From positions 1-27,627 of IMG/VR virus record IMGVR_UViG_3300026078_000076: a stretch of 27,627 bases of DNA, one strand, 5' to 3'. Positions within the stretch are counted from its first letter, which is position 1. Each line of letters starts with the position of its first letter. This DNA comes from a virus. The notes beneath the pieces were generated by a model. It was not told the origin of the DNA, made no database searches, and worked only from the letters and a program-made list of their open reading frames with translations. This document shows positions 11,516 through 20,012 of this stretch, piece after piece. Made by a program: the position numbers and the translations under genes.

Positions 11516-13221
11516 TGGACGCGATGCAGCCGGCCACGTTGGCTCAACCACCTATGCCGGCGCCTGTCACGCACGACGTTACGATTGTCACGACCAAGAA
11601 GCTCGCCCAAGCCAAGGTGATGGGCGTTCCCCCGGAAGAGTTCGGCATCGAGCGCGGCGCACGCAGCATCCGGGACTGCAATTACTGCTTCCATGAGGTC
11701 GTGACCAAGACCGAAGCGCAGTTGATCGCCGAAGGCTTTGACGAATACGATGTCAAGGGCCTCGCCAGCTACGAGGGCAATACAGAGGTCGAAACCCTGA
11801 CGCGCGATAGCGTCCAGGAGCACTATTTCACGATCGGGGCCGATAGCGCCAACAGCGCTGCAAGGCTCGTGCGCATCACCGAGCACTATATGCGCATGGA
11901 CTACGAGGGCAACGGTCGCCCTTGCCTGTATCAAGTCATCACGGGCGGAGAGCGCGGGCAGATCCTCAAGCGAGACGGTAAGCCCGCGATTACCCCGTTT
12001 GACGCGATCCCATTCGCGGTCACCACGCCGGTCCCGATTACGCATCGCTTCTTTGGCCGCTCCATTGCTGACCTCGTGATGGACATCCAGCGCATCAAGA
12101 CGGCCATTTTGCGCGGCGGTCTCGATAACCTTTACCTGCATAATAATCCTCGCGTCGAGGTGGCCGAGGCCAACGCCGGGCCTAACACGCTCGATGATTT
12201 GCTTGTGAGCCGCCCCGGCGGCGTGGTGCGCACCAAGACAGCCGGCGGCTTGAATTGGCAGGTTGTCCCCGACATCACGGCGTCAACCTTCCCGATGCTC
12301 CAGTACATGGACGCACTCAGGGAGCAGCGCACGGGGCTCAGCCAGCAATCGCAGGGGCTCGATGCCAATGCATTGCAGAATCAGAGCGCGACTGCGGTTG
12401 CTCAGGTGTTTTCGGCCTCGCAGATGCGCATGAAGCTTATCGCGCGCATCATGGCCGAGGGCGTCAAGGACTTGTTCTCGTTGCTGCATGGTACGATCCG
12501 CAAGCACGGCCAGCAAGCCCAGACGGTCCGCCTTCGCAATACGTGGGTCAACGTCGATCCGCGCAATTGGAAGACCCGCAACGACATGACCGTTAACGTG
12601 GGCCTTGGCAACGGCGGCAAGGCCCAGCAGTTCGCTCAGACCATGGCGATCGGCAATTTCCAGAAGGAATTGCTGATGGGCGGCAAGGCCAACCTGGTGG
12701 ACGACAAGGCGCTGTACAATACCGGCGCCGAGCTAATCAAGATCATGGGGCACAAGAACCCTGACAAGTTCCTGAACGATCCCGACGCCAAAGACCCGCA
12801 GACCGGGCAGCCGTTGCACCCGCCCGTTCAGCCGCCGCCAGACCCCAAGGTGATGGCGATCCAGGCGCAGGCGCAGAACGACCAGCAAGAGCTGAAGATG
12901 AAGGCCGAGCTGGACAAGCAGAAGGCGCAGGACGCCGCCCAACTGGCACAGTTCAAGGCCGAGATTGACGCCAAGCTCAAGATCATCGACGCGCACATGA
13001 AAGCGATGGAGATGGAGCGCAAGGCCAAGACCGACCAGCAAGCGCATCATGCCAAGATCGCGGAGGCTGTGGTTGGTGTTGTTGCCGACGCCCACAAGCA
13101 TGACATGGCGATGGCGCATGAGCAGCAGGTGCACGACCAAAAGCTTGAGCAGGCCGACAAGGCGCACGAGGCCAAGCTTCAGCAGATGAAGAACGCCCCG
13201 AAGCCGAAGGCCGGTAAATGA
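11515..13221 (+). CDS. Portal protein, C-terminal part (split gene)
   Basis: A 568-aa ORF in a different frame from the preceding piece. It opens in a variable region (MDAMQPATLAQPPMPAPVTH), then picks up conserved portal sequence: KLAQAKVMGVPPEEFGIERG, ARSIRDCNYCFHEV, the core FDAIPFAVTTPVPITHRFFG and SIADLVMDIQRIKTAILRGG. The last ~130 residues are a long Gln/Lys/His-rich coiled coil (KMKAELDKQKAQDAAQLAQF and on), comparable to the helical barrel of P22-like portals. Coupling by TGATG suggests termination-reinitiation, so both halves are made together and assemble as one portal. A sequencing or assembly indel is the alternative. Confident as portal; uncertain why it is split. Confidence 0.88.
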   Translation: MDAMQPATLAQPPMPAPVTHDVTIVTTKKLAQAKVMGVPPEEFGIERGARSIRDCNYCFHEVVTKTEAQLIAEGFDEYDVKGLASYEGNTEVETLTRDSVQEHYFTIGADSANSAARLVRITEHYMRMDYEGNGRPCLYQVITGGERGQILKRDGKPAITPFDAIPFAVTTPVPITHRFFGRSIADLVMDIQRIKTAILRGGLDNLYLHNNPRVEVAEANAGPNTLDDLLVSRPGGVVRTKTAGGLNWQVVPDITASTFPMLQYMDALREQRTGLSQQSQGLDANALQNQSATAVAQVFSASQMRMKLIARIMAEGVKDLFSLLHGTIRKHGQQAQTVRLRNTWVNVDPRNWKTRNDMTVNVGLGNGGKAQQFAQTMAIGNFQKELLMGGKANLVDDKALYNTGAELIKIMGHKNPDKFLNDPDAKDPQTGQPLHPPVQPPPDPKVMAIQAQAQNDQQELKMKAELDKQKAQDAAQLAQFKAEIDAKLKIIDAHMKAMEMERKAKTDQQAHHAKIAEAVVGVVADAHKHDMAMAHEQQVHDQKLEQADKAHEAKLQQMKNAPKPKAGK

Positions 13222-13517
13222 GCGACGAAGACGCGCTAACCAGAGCCGCCACAAGAGCCGTCAGAGCGCAAAGCCTGCTTGATAATGAACTCCTGCTCGA
13301 AGCGTTTAGCGGGCTGGAGGACGCCTATACGAAGGCGTGGCGCGCAACTACGATCGAAGACGTGTCCGGCCGGGAAAAGCTGTTCCTGGCAATCAATATC
13401 GTGGGCAAGGTCCGCGATCACCTCAATGCCGTTGTGAGCAATGGCACATTGGCGGCGGCCGAATTGAAGGCCCTCGCCGAAACCTCCGAGCGCAGAAAGC
13501 GCTTCGGCATCATCTAA
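13218..13517 (+). CDS. Small helical phage protein between portal and scaffold (99 aa)
   Basis: The start overlaps the portal stop (ATGA, 13218-13221). It is a helix-rich, soluble protein (LLDNELLLEAFSGLEDAYTK, GREKLFLAINIVGKVRDHLN, ending RRKRFGII). Proteins of this size and place, between portal and scaffold, occur in related podoviruses without a settled function. They may be assembly factors. No domain is identified. Confidence 0.7.
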   Translation: MSDEDALTRAATRAVRAQSLLDNELLLEAFSGLEDAYTKAWRATTIEDVSGREKLFLAINIVGKVRDHLNAVVSNGTLAAAELKALAETSERRKRFGII

Positions 13518-13531
13518 CACAAGGACAATTT

Positions 13532-14611
13532 ATGACGACCGAAACCGCCTCGCCCGTCGAGGGGATGTCTTCCGTTGACCTCCCCGCAGACGCTCCCGAG
13601 AGCTTCAATTCCGTCAGCGAAGCCGCCGCCTATTTTACCGAGCTTCAGGAGAAGCGAAAGAATCCACCTGCTGAGAGCGCCGAACCGGCGACCGCAGAAC
13701 CCGAATTGGCGCAAGCCAACGACGACCCGGCCGAGCCGGCTCCCGTCGAAGCCACCGAGGATGCCGAACCGGAAGCCCAACTTCCGCCCATCGAGCCGCC
13801 GAGGTCTTGGACTCAGGCAGAGAAGGAACGCTTCCAATCCTTGCCTCGCGAGACGCAGGAATACCTGCACACTCGCGAACAGGAGAGGGAAACCGCCCTT
13901 CGCCGAAGTCAGAACGAAATCGCTGAACAGCGCAAAGCCATCCAGGCCGAGCGCGAAGCGGCGGAAAAGGTAAGGCAACAGTACGAAGCACAGCTTCCCG
14001 CGCTCATGAGGGAACTGGAGAGCGTCAACCAGGCGCAATTCAGCGACATCAAGACGATGGAGGATGTGGTCAAGCTCCAGGCTGAAGATCCGTTCCGTTT
14101 CCAGGCGTGGCAGGTGCATCAGATGCGCATGCAGGCCGTAAAACAGGAAGCGGACAAGGCCGCGCAGGAAAACCAGACTGCCGAGCAGACCAAATGGGCC
14201 TCACACGTCCAGGAGGAGAACGCAAAGGCGGTCGAGTTCATCCCGGAGCTTGCCGACAAGGCCAAGGGCGAGGCGCTGACCAAGCGTGTTGCCACTGAGC
14301 TGCTTCCCGAATTGGGCTTCAAGGATGGCGAACTCGCCGATCTCGCGACTGGCAAATCGAAGCTCTCGATTTACGACCATCGCGTGCAGCGACTCCTCGC
14401 CGATGCCGTGAAGCTCAGGGACATTCAGAAGGCCCCGAAGGCTATTGCCGCGAAACCTCTTCCTCCCGTTCAGAAGCCCGGAACGTCCAAGCCCGCAGGC
14501 TCCGACGTGTCCGAGCGAATCCAAGCCCTCAACCGCAAGCCCGAGCTGACCATGAAGGAGGCGGAAGAACTGTACTTGCTACAGACCCGCCAGACTCGCC
14601 GGGCATCTTAA
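13532..14611 (+). CDS. Scaffold/head-assembly protein (359 aa)
   Basis: The N-terminal ~90 residues are disordered and rich in Glu, Pro and Ala. A Trp-containing segment follows (PPRSWTQAEKERFQSLPRET), then a long coiled coil (EQERETALRRSQNEIAEQRK onward to ~250), and a basic, Pro-rich C-terminus ending in a helix (KEAEELYLLQTRQTRRAS). Acidic disordered start, coiled-coil centre, basic C-terminus and position directly before the major capsid gene are the hallmarks of a podoviral scaffolding protein. It would organise capsid subunits and exit or be degraded on maturation. The ATG at 13532 has AAGGA upstream. The frame opens at 13337, but only the part from 13532 is coding. Confidence 0.8.
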   Translation: MTTETASPVEGMSSVDLPADAPESFNSVSEAAAYFTELQEKRKNPPAESAEPATAEPELAQANDDPAEPAPVEATEDAEPEAQLPPIEPPRSWTQAEKERFQSLPRETQEYLHTREQERETALRRSQNEIAEQRKAIQAEREAAEKVRQQYEAQLPALMRELESVNQAQFSDIKTMEDVVKLQAEDPFRFQAWQVHQMRMQAVKQEADKAAQENQTAEQTKWASHVQEENAKAVEFIPELADKAKGEALTKRVATELLPELGFKDGELADLATGKSKLSIYDHRVQRLLADAVKLRDIQKAPKAIAAKPLPPVQKPGTSKPAGSDVSERIQALNRKPELTMKEAEELYLLQTRQTRRAS

Positions 14612-14623
14612 AGGATACCGACA

Positions 14624-15589
14624 ATGGCACTTCCTACCAATACCCTCGCCACCTATGAGGCGATCGGCAACCGCGAAGACCTCTCCAACATCATCTACCG
14701 CATTTCTCCGACCGACACGCCGTTCATGTCGTCGATCGATCGCGAGAAGGCGACCGGCGTCAACCACGAATGGCAGACCCAGGCGCTCGCTGCGGCTTCC
14801 ACTGGCAACGCCCAGCTCGAAGGCGACGACGCGACCACCAAGGCGGTCACGCCCCGCGTTCGTCTCGGCAACATCTGCCAGATCTCGACCAAGACCGTTC
14901 GCGTGTCGGGCACCCAGCAGGCCGTTCAGACTGCCGGCGTCCCCAACGAGTTGGCCAATCAGGCCATGCTTGCCGGCCTCGAACTGAAGACCGACATCGA
15001 ATCGCAGATGGTCGGCTCGAACCAGGCCAAGAACACCGGCGCCGACGCGACCGCGCGTGTGTCGGCTTCGATCCTGTCCTGGATCAAGACCAACACCGAC
15101 AAGGGCACGGCCGGCGGCGCGGCTGACCCGTCTGCGGCTGACGGTACGGGCACCCGTACCGATGGCACCCAGATCGCGTTCACGGAACAGCGCCTCAAGA
15201 GCGTTCTCCAAAAGTGCTGGACGCAGGGCGGCAAGCCGGGAACGATCATGCTCGGCGGAGGCAACAAGCAGGCGTTTTCGACCTTCACCGGTCGCGCCTC
15301 GCCGATCGAGGAAACCAAGTCCAAGAAGATCGTGGCTTCGGTCACGGCCTACGAGTCGGACTTCGGCACCCTCACGGTTGTCCCGAACCGCTTCATGCGC
15401 ACCCGTGACGTGCTCGTGCTCGAAATGGGCAAGTGGGCGCAGGCGCATCTGAACGGCCGCAGCATGGTCAACCTGCCGCTGGCGAAGACCGGCGACTCTG
15501 ATCGCCGCATGATGCTGTCGGAATACGTGCTGGTTGCCCGCAACGAGAAGGCATCTGGCGGCGTGTTCGACTGCACCGTTCCCACCTGA
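14624..15589 (+). CDS. Major capsid protein, SU10/DUF5309 type (HK97 fold)
   Basis: A 321-aa protein. The opening LATYEAIGNREDLSNIIYRI with SPTDTPFMSSI and EWQTQALAAA is characteristic of the DUF5309/SU10-type major capsid family. This family usually runs 300-340 residues. Further landmarks are RVRLGNICQISTKTVRVSGT (start of the spine helix), a flexible G/A/D-rich loop at ~160-180, and the P-domain strand region YESDFGTLTVVPNRFM. It follows the scaffold gene by 12 nt with AAAGGATACC as ribosome binding site. An intrinsic terminator follows it. It forms the icosahedral shell. Confidence 0.88.
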   Translation: MALPTNTLATYEAIGNREDLSNIIYRISPTDTPFMSSIDREKATGVNHEWQTQALAAASTGNAQLEGDDATTKAVTPRVRLGNICQISTKTVRVSGTQQAVQTAGVPNELANQAMLAGLELKTDIESQMVGSNQAKNTGADATARVSASILSWIKTNTDKGTAGGAADPSAADGTGTRTDGTQIAFTEQRLKSVLQKCWTQGGKPGTIMLGGGNKQAFSTFTGRASPIEETKSKKIVASVTAYESDFGTLTVVPNRFMRTRDVLVLEMGKWAQAHLNGRSMVNLPLAKTGDSDRRMMLSEYVLVARNEKASGGVFDCTVPT

Positions 15590-15596
15590 TGACATC

Positions 15597-15621
15597 GGGG
15601 CCGGGTAACTCCGGCCCCTTT
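15597..15621 (+). terminator. Intrinsic terminator after the major capsid gene
   Basis: GGGGCCGG (15597-15604) pairs perfectly with CCGGCCCC (15611-15618) around a 6-nt loop, followed by TTTCATTTCCTTT. It would reduce transcription into the downstream minor structural genes and so favour capsid protein dosage. The next gene starts 25 nt later with no obvious promoter, so read-through is expected. Confidence 0.75.
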
Positions 15622-15645
15622 CATTTCCTTTGAAAGGATACCCCG

Positions 15646-16257
15646 ATGGGAACAACTGACAATTTCGACTCTGCGGCGGCTACCCGCGCGATTGCGACCA
15701 TGACGCAGCCCGTGCTTCTGGCCTCGAACGGCGGCGCACGCAATCTCACCCTCGACCAGCAGTCGCCGTTCACTGGCCGCTATCGCTTCCCGACAATCAA
15801 CGGCAACCTCGGCACGCTGTCCTCGCTCGGCACCAACAAGACGATGGTGGCCGGTACGACTTGGGTCGCGGACATCTTCATCCCTCTCGCCAGCGTGACG
15901 CTGACTGGGATCGGCGTGCTCAACGGCGCCACTGTCGGTACCGACAAGGGCATTGTGTCGCTGTATGACAGCACCGGCGCGCTGTTGGCAAACTCGGCTC
16001 TTGCCGGTGCAACGACCTCCGGCGCGAATACGTTCCAGCAGTATGCGTTCACCGCGACCTATTCCACGATCAAACCGGGTCGTTTCTTCGTGGCCTACCA
16101 GTCGAACGGCACCACGGACACGGTTCGCACGATTGCGACCGCGACTTGGATCGATGTGCTCACGCAGTCCAACGCGGGCACGTTCGCCACACTGCCGGCG
16201 CTCACCCCGCCCACGACCTTCACCGCCGATCTTGGCCCCGTGGCCTACGCCTACTAA
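15646..16257 (+). CDS. Structural protein, possible head decoration/fibre (203 aa)
   Basis: A beta-rich protein low in charge and high in Thr, Ala, Gly and Ser, typical of phage virion surface proteins. The core (VADIFIPLASVTLTGIGVLN, GIVSLYDSTGALLANSALAG and KPGRFFVAYQSNGTTDTVRT) looks like a jelly-roll or Ig-like sandwich. It has the same AAAGGATACC ribosome binding site as the capsid gene. Its position right after the capsid gene supports a decoration or head-associated protein. No named family is recognised. Confidence 0.65.
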   Translation: MGTTDNFDSAAATRAIATMTQPVLLASNGGARNLTLDQQSPFTGRYRFPTINGNLGTLSSLGTNKTMVAGTTWVADIFIPLASVTLTGIGVLNGATVGTDKGIVSLYDSTGALLANSALAGATTSGANTFQQYAFTATYSTIKPGRFFVAYQSNGTTDTVRTIATATWIDVLTQSNAGTFATLPALTPPTTFTADLGPVAYAY

Positions 16258-16269
16258 TCGGAGAGACCA

Positions 16270-16641
16270 ATGGCCATTCCTGGCAACCATCCCTTCCTCA
16301 AGGAAGCTTTCGAGACGATCTACTGCTCGTCGATCGGCGGCACGCCGGTTTCGACGTACATCCGCGCGCCCTTCAACTGCCGTATCGGTACCATGAGCGT
16401 TACCCCGCACGGCGCGATCACGACCGCCGATTGCGCGATTGCGGTCGCGGTCAACGGCACCGCGAATTCCAACCTCGCAGGCACTCTCCCGGTATCGGGC
16501 GCTGCGGCTGGTACGCCGGCCGTATGGACTCCGCTGATCCCGACTTATGTTGCGGAAGGTGACATCATCAAGTTCACGCCTTCCGGCGCCTCGGGATCTT
16601 CGATCGCGGCCACGTTCGGCATCAACTTCATCGCGGGCTAA
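16270..16641 (+). CDS. Small structural protein (123 aa)
   Basis: A beta-rich, low-charge protein. It begins AIPGNHPFLKEAFETIYCSS and ends SGSSIAATFGINFIAG, with Gly/Thr/Ala-rich strands between. GGAGAG lies before the ATG. It sits in a run of small virion genes between capsid and adaptor and resembles short head-decoration or trimeric spike proteins in composition. No definite family is seen. Confidence 0.6.
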   Translation: MAIPGNHPFLKEAFETIYCSSIGGTPVSTYIRAPFNCRIGTMSVTPHGAITTADCAIAVAVNGTANSNLAGTLPVSGAAAGTPAVWTPLIPTYVAEGDIIKFTPSGASGSSIAATFGINFIAG

Positions 16642-16646
16642 GTCCA

Positions 16647-16928
16647 ATGACGCAATACATTGGAACGGCTCAGTGGGGCACGGTCACAAACCAGGCCTAC
16701 ACGGGGACGGCTAGCGCGGTTATCGCGGTGAGCGCCGGCATTTTTAAGGTGCGACTGCTTTCCACTACGGACTGTTACGTCCGCACGGACGGGGTGACGG
16801 CCACCTCGTCGAACGGTGTTTATCTGCCTGCCTTGCAGGCGGAATATGCCACGGTGAGGGGCGGGCAGGGCATCACGGCTGTACAGGTCTCTGCCGGCGG
16901 CACGCTCCAGGTCACGGAGTGCATGTAG
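16647..16928 (+). CDS. Small structural protein (93 aa)
   Basis: A short beta-rich protein (TASAVIAVSAGIFKVRLLST with TDCYVRTDGVTATSS) starting 5 nt after the previous stop. The pattern of short strands ending in LQVTECM suggests a small beta-sandwich. It may be a capsid cement or head-completion factor; this is inferred only from position and composition. Confidence 0.55.
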   Translation: MTQYIGTAQWGTVTNQAYTGTASAVIAVSAGIFKVRLLSTTDCYVRTDGVTATSSNGVYLPALQAEYATVRGGQGITAVQVSAGGTLQVTECM

Positions 16929-17258
16929 ATGCTGCAAACCCGCATCCTTCTCGATAGCAACGGCCAAGACCTCGCCGTCGAGAACGTGCAGGATGTGGAG
17001 CCGATCCTTGAGCAGAACAAGGTGTTGCGCACGCTGGACCAGACCAAGACGGACGGGATGAAGGAAGTTGCCGAAATCCCCAATGTGACGTTGATCCAGT
17101 GGTTGAATGAGGAGCATGCGCGGGGCAACGGAAACCTGCGCCTGTTTACGCCCGAGTTCGACGCGATCGTGAAGAAGAAACTGCAAGATCCCGATTGGGC
17201 CTATTTGCGCACAGACAAGCCTGCGTTGATTGTCGGCTGGATGGGGTTCGGTAGCTGA
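16929..17258 (+). CDS. Phage structural/assembly protein (109 aa)
   Basis: It starts at the base after the previous TAG stop. Soluble and mixed alpha/beta: VENVQDVEPILEQNKVLRTL, then TKTDGMKEVAEIPNVTLIQW, and a basic helix KKKLQDPDWAYLR before a hydrophobic end. The NVxDVEPILExNK segment is a pattern I associate with a phage family near head-tail joining genes, but I cannot name it. It overlaps the adaptor start by TGATG, so the two are coupled. Confidence 0.6.
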   Translation: MLQTRILLDSNGQDLAVENVQDVEPILEQNKVLRTLDQTKTDGMKEVAEIPNVTLIQWLNEEHARGNGNLRLFTPEFDAIVKKKLQDPDWAYLRTDKPALIVGWMGFGS

Positions 17259-17860
17259 TGGCACTTGCATCATACGCCGATCTACAGGCACAGGTCGCGA
17301 ACTGGCTCGCTCGCGACGACCTGACGGCGTACATTCCTGACTTTATCACGCTGTTTGAGTGCGCAGCAATGCGCAGGCTCAAGGTCAGGCTTCAGGAAAC
17401 CACGACGACGCTAACGCCATCATCCGGCGTTGCGACGCTCCCGAGCGATTATCTCGGCTATCGTCGCGTGACGTGGACCGGCTCGCCCAACCACGATCTC
17501 GATTACGTCGCGCCCAATATCTGGTCTGAGACGTACCCGCTGGATGGCGGCGCTTCGATCCCCATTGTCTTTACGATCGAGGGGACCAATCTCCGCGTTG
17601 GGCCTTCTGACGACACATCGCTGACGTTCGATTACTTCCAGAAGACGGCCGCAGTCTCGTCCTCACTGAACTGGCTCTATACCAACCATCCCGACGCCTA
17701 TCTGTTCGGCACCCTCTGCGAGGCCAACGCCTTCATCAAAAACGCCGACAAGGCTGTTCTTTGGAAGGCCCGCCGCGATGAGGTGTTCCAGGAAATCGCC
17801 ATGCTTGACTTCAACGAGCGTCAGGGCATGGCAATGCGTGTGATGGGTGTGACGCCCTAA
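17258..17860 (+). CDS. Head-tail adaptor (SU10-type adaptor protein)
   Basis: A 200-aa protein of the SU10/P22 gp4-like adaptor pattern. It starts ASYADLQAQVANWLARDDLT, followed by IPDFITLFECAAMRRLKVR (helical), then a beta segment (LPSDYLGYRRVTWTGSPNHD). The C-terminal helices LCEANAFIKNADKAVLWKAR and RRDEVFQEIAMLDFNERQG would dock on the portal. The length and the order after capsid and small head genes agree. It seals the portal after packaging and carries the tail nozzle. Both ends are coupled (TGATG before, TAATG after). Confidence 0.75.
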   Translation: MALASYADLQAQVANWLARDDLTAYIPDFITLFECAAMRRLKVRLQETTTTLTPSSGVATLPSDYLGYRRVTWTGSPNHDLDYVAPNIWSETYPLDGGASIPIVFTIEGTNLRVGPSDDTSLTFDYFQKTAAVSSSLNWLYTNHPDAYLFGTLCEANAFIKNADKAVLWKARRDEVFQEIAMLDFNERQGMAMRVMGVTP

Positions 17861-19566
17861 TGCCGCTGCTCAAATACGGGGAATGGCTCCCCGACACGAC
17901 CGACTATGAGAGCAGCACGGTCTACAACATTCAGAACGTCGTGCCGCGCGGGGATGGCTATGGCCCGTTTCCGAGCTTTGCGGCGGCGACCCAGGCTCTC
18001 CCTGCGCCGTGCCGCGGCGCCTTCTATGCGCTGAAAAACGACGGCTCGGTTCAGGTCTTCGCCGGCACGTCGAACGGTCTCTATCGGCTCGACAATACCG
18101 CGCTGGGCTGGATCAATGTCGGCCGCGTCTCGGACTGCACCATCAGTAATGCCAGCCCCGGCGTCGTCACGATGGCGAACAGCTTCGTTGCCAACGAGCC
18201 TGTGCAGTTTCAGGCGGGATCTGGCACGCTTCCGGCTCAGATCGTCGCTGGTACGACCTATTACGTGCTTTCATCTGGCCTGTCCGGGTCGGCGTTCAAG
18301 GTCGCGGCAACTCCGGGCGGGACTGCGATCAACACATCCGGCGGGTCGGGCACGGTCAAGTGTACGGACCATTTCGCCGCGCTGAGTTCTAACGCGCAAT
18401 GGCAGTTCGCGCAGACCGGCAATCTCGTTTGGGCGACACAGGCCAACGATCTGCTCCAGGTGTTTGATTTGACCTCCGCGACGGCATTCTCGAACTCGCT
18501 GGGAAGCCCGCCGCAGGCCGCTTACATCTCGGTCGTCGGCCGGTTTCTTGTGCTCTCTGGGCTTCTCTCGGCACCCTATCGCGTGCAGTGGTCGGGTCTT
18601 AACAATTTCAACGCCTCGACCTCTTGGGACAACGCAACGCTAAGCTCCAACCTTCAGGACTTCCCTGACGGCGGTATCGTTCGCGGCGTTGCTGGCGGCG
18701 AGTTCGGGTATGTGTTCCAGGATCAGGCCATTCGGCGCATGTCCTATATTCCTGGATCTGCGATCATCTTCCAGATCGAGCGCATTTCGGAAGACATGGG
18801 CCTTTATGCGCCGTATTCGATCGTTCGGTCCGGCTCGACGGTGCTGTTTTACGGCAACCACGGCTTTCACAAGATCGAGCCGGGCAGCCTTCCTACCCCG
18901 ATCGGCCGCGAGAAGGTTGATAGGACGTTCCTGACCGATCTCGACAGCTCCAACCTGCAACTGATGATTGGGGCGTCTGACCCGCGTTCGACGCGCGCCT
19001 ATTGGGCCTACAAATCGACTGCGGGCAGCGCCGGGCTGTACGACAAGCTGATCGGCTACGACAAGGTTTTGGACAGGTTTTTCCCCGTTAGCATGATCGG
19101 GGAATATCTGGTTGGCATCTCGCAGACGGGCCTGACGTTGGAATCGCTCGACACGCTGTCTTCGTCGATTGATGCTCTTACGTTGACCTTGGACGCGTAC
19201 TCGACGGCGGTCCAGCCCGAAATCGCTCAGTTCGACGTTGCTCATAAGCAGGGCTTCTTCCGCGGGTCGAACCTGGAAGCCACGATCGAGACGGCGGAGC
19301 AGGGCACGGACGGGCAGCGCATCTTTGTGAATGGCTTTCGGCCGGTCACTGACGCTGCGACGTTTTACGGGTCGTGCTCTTTTCGTGAGACGGTACAGAC
19401 AACGCCAACATCCACGCCAGAAATCGCGCGCAACTCGCGAACGGGCCGATGCGACATGCGCAAGTCAACCCGCTATTCCCGGTTCAAGGTCCGCATTCCC
19501 GCCGGCACGGTCTGGACTTTCGCATCTGGCGTTGAGCCCGACATTTCGATGGACGGTGAGACGTGA
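17860..19566 (+). CDS. Tail nozzle/stabilisation protein (P22 gp10-like beta-propeller)
   Basis: This 568-aa protein has blade-like repeats of 30-50 residues (GAFYALKNDGSVQVFAGTSN, QFAQTGNLVWATQANDLLQV, VVGRFLVLSGLLSAPYRVQW, VAGGEFGYVFQDQAIRRM, RSGSTVLFYGNHGFHKI). Each pairs a VxVxGxxN-like strand with a turn, as in the propeller domain of podoviral tail hub/nozzle proteins. The opening (MPLLKYGEWLPDTTDYESST) is a common start for these proteins. It would plug or gate the short tail. The start TAATG couples it to the adaptor. The stop overlaps the next start (GTGA). Confidence 0.78.
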   Translation: MPLLKYGEWLPDTTDYESSTVYNIQNVVPRGDGYGPFPSFAAATQALPAPCRGAFYALKNDGSVQVFAGTSNGLYRLDNTALGWINVGRVSDCTISNASPGVVTMANSFVANEPVQFQAGSGTLPAQIVAGTTYYVLSSGLSGSAFKVAATPGGTAINTSGGSGTVKCTDHFAALSSNAQWQFAQTGNLVWATQANDLLQVFDLTSATAFSNSLGSPPQAAYISVVGRFLVLSGLLSAPYRVQWSGLNNFNASTSWDNATLSSNLQDFPDGGIVRGVAGGEFGYVFQDQAIRRMSYIPGSAIIFQIERISEDMGLYAPYSIVRSGSTVLFYGNHGFHKIEPGSLPTPIGREKVDRTFLTDLDSSNLQLMIGASDPRSTRAYWAYKSTAGSAGLYDKLIGYDKVLDRFFPVSMIGEYLVGISQTGLTLESLDTLSSSIDALTLTLDAYSTAVQPEIAQFDVAHKQGFFRGSNLEATIETAEQGTDGQRIFVNGFRPVTDAATFYGSCSFRETVQTTPTSTPEIARNSRTGRCDMRKSTRYSRFKVRIPAGTVWTFASGVEPDISMDGET

Positions 19567-20012
19567 GCATTTACGTCCCCGGCACACAAGAAAAAGACCT
19601 ATCCAAGGTCATCATGTCGCTTCAGGCTGTCATTGCCGAGCTGACGCTGATCGAAGGTGTATGGACTGACTTCACGCCAACGTTCTCGTCATCCAGCGGA
19701 ACGCTGACAACCAAATCTGCCTCGGGCCGCTATAAGCAGATCGGGAAGACCGTCTTCTTTACGATCAAGGGCGTCATTACCACGAACGGAACGGGGTCTG
19801 GCTGGCTCCGCTTTACGCCCCCGGTCGGCGGGCTGAGCACAGGCAATTGGAATTTCGACGCCTATAACGTGACCGACAACGTTCTGCTGATGTCGCGCTA
19901 TCTCGTTGGCTTGACCAGCGCAACCAATATCGACGTTTTCAAAACAGACGGCTCATATCCGGGTGCTGACGGCAAGACCTACATTCTCAGCGGGCAATAT
20001 GAGTCCAACTGA
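19563..20012 (+). CDS. Small tail fibre/receptor-region-like protein (149 aa)
   Basis: GTG at 19563 overlaps the nozzle stop. It opens with a helix (DLSKVIMSLQAVIAELTLIE) that could form a trimeric stalk. A beta-sandwich-like region follows (WTDFTPTFSSSSGTLTTKSA, GRYKQIGKTVFFTIKGVITT, LRFTPPVGGLSTGNWNFDAY), a pattern found at the ends of phage fibres. It is probably a minor tail or fibre tip. The function is inferred from the beta-rich sequence and its place after the nozzle. Confidence 0.6.
   Translation: MSIYVPGTQEKDLSKVIMSLQAVIAELTLIEGVWTDFTPTFSSSSGTLTTKSASGRYKQIGKTVFFTIKGVITTNGTGSGWLRFTPPVGGLSTGNWNFDAYNVTDNVLLMSRYLVGLTSATNIDVFKTDGSYPGADGKTYILSGQYESN

Noticed and set aside
15349-16647. 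432-codon open frame on the minus strand, with a 358-codon one at 14579-15655
   Set aside because: These are long antisense frames over strongly supported capsid and structural genes. They are Arg/Gly/Val/Ala-rich with no motif, a usual by-product of GC-rich coding DNA.
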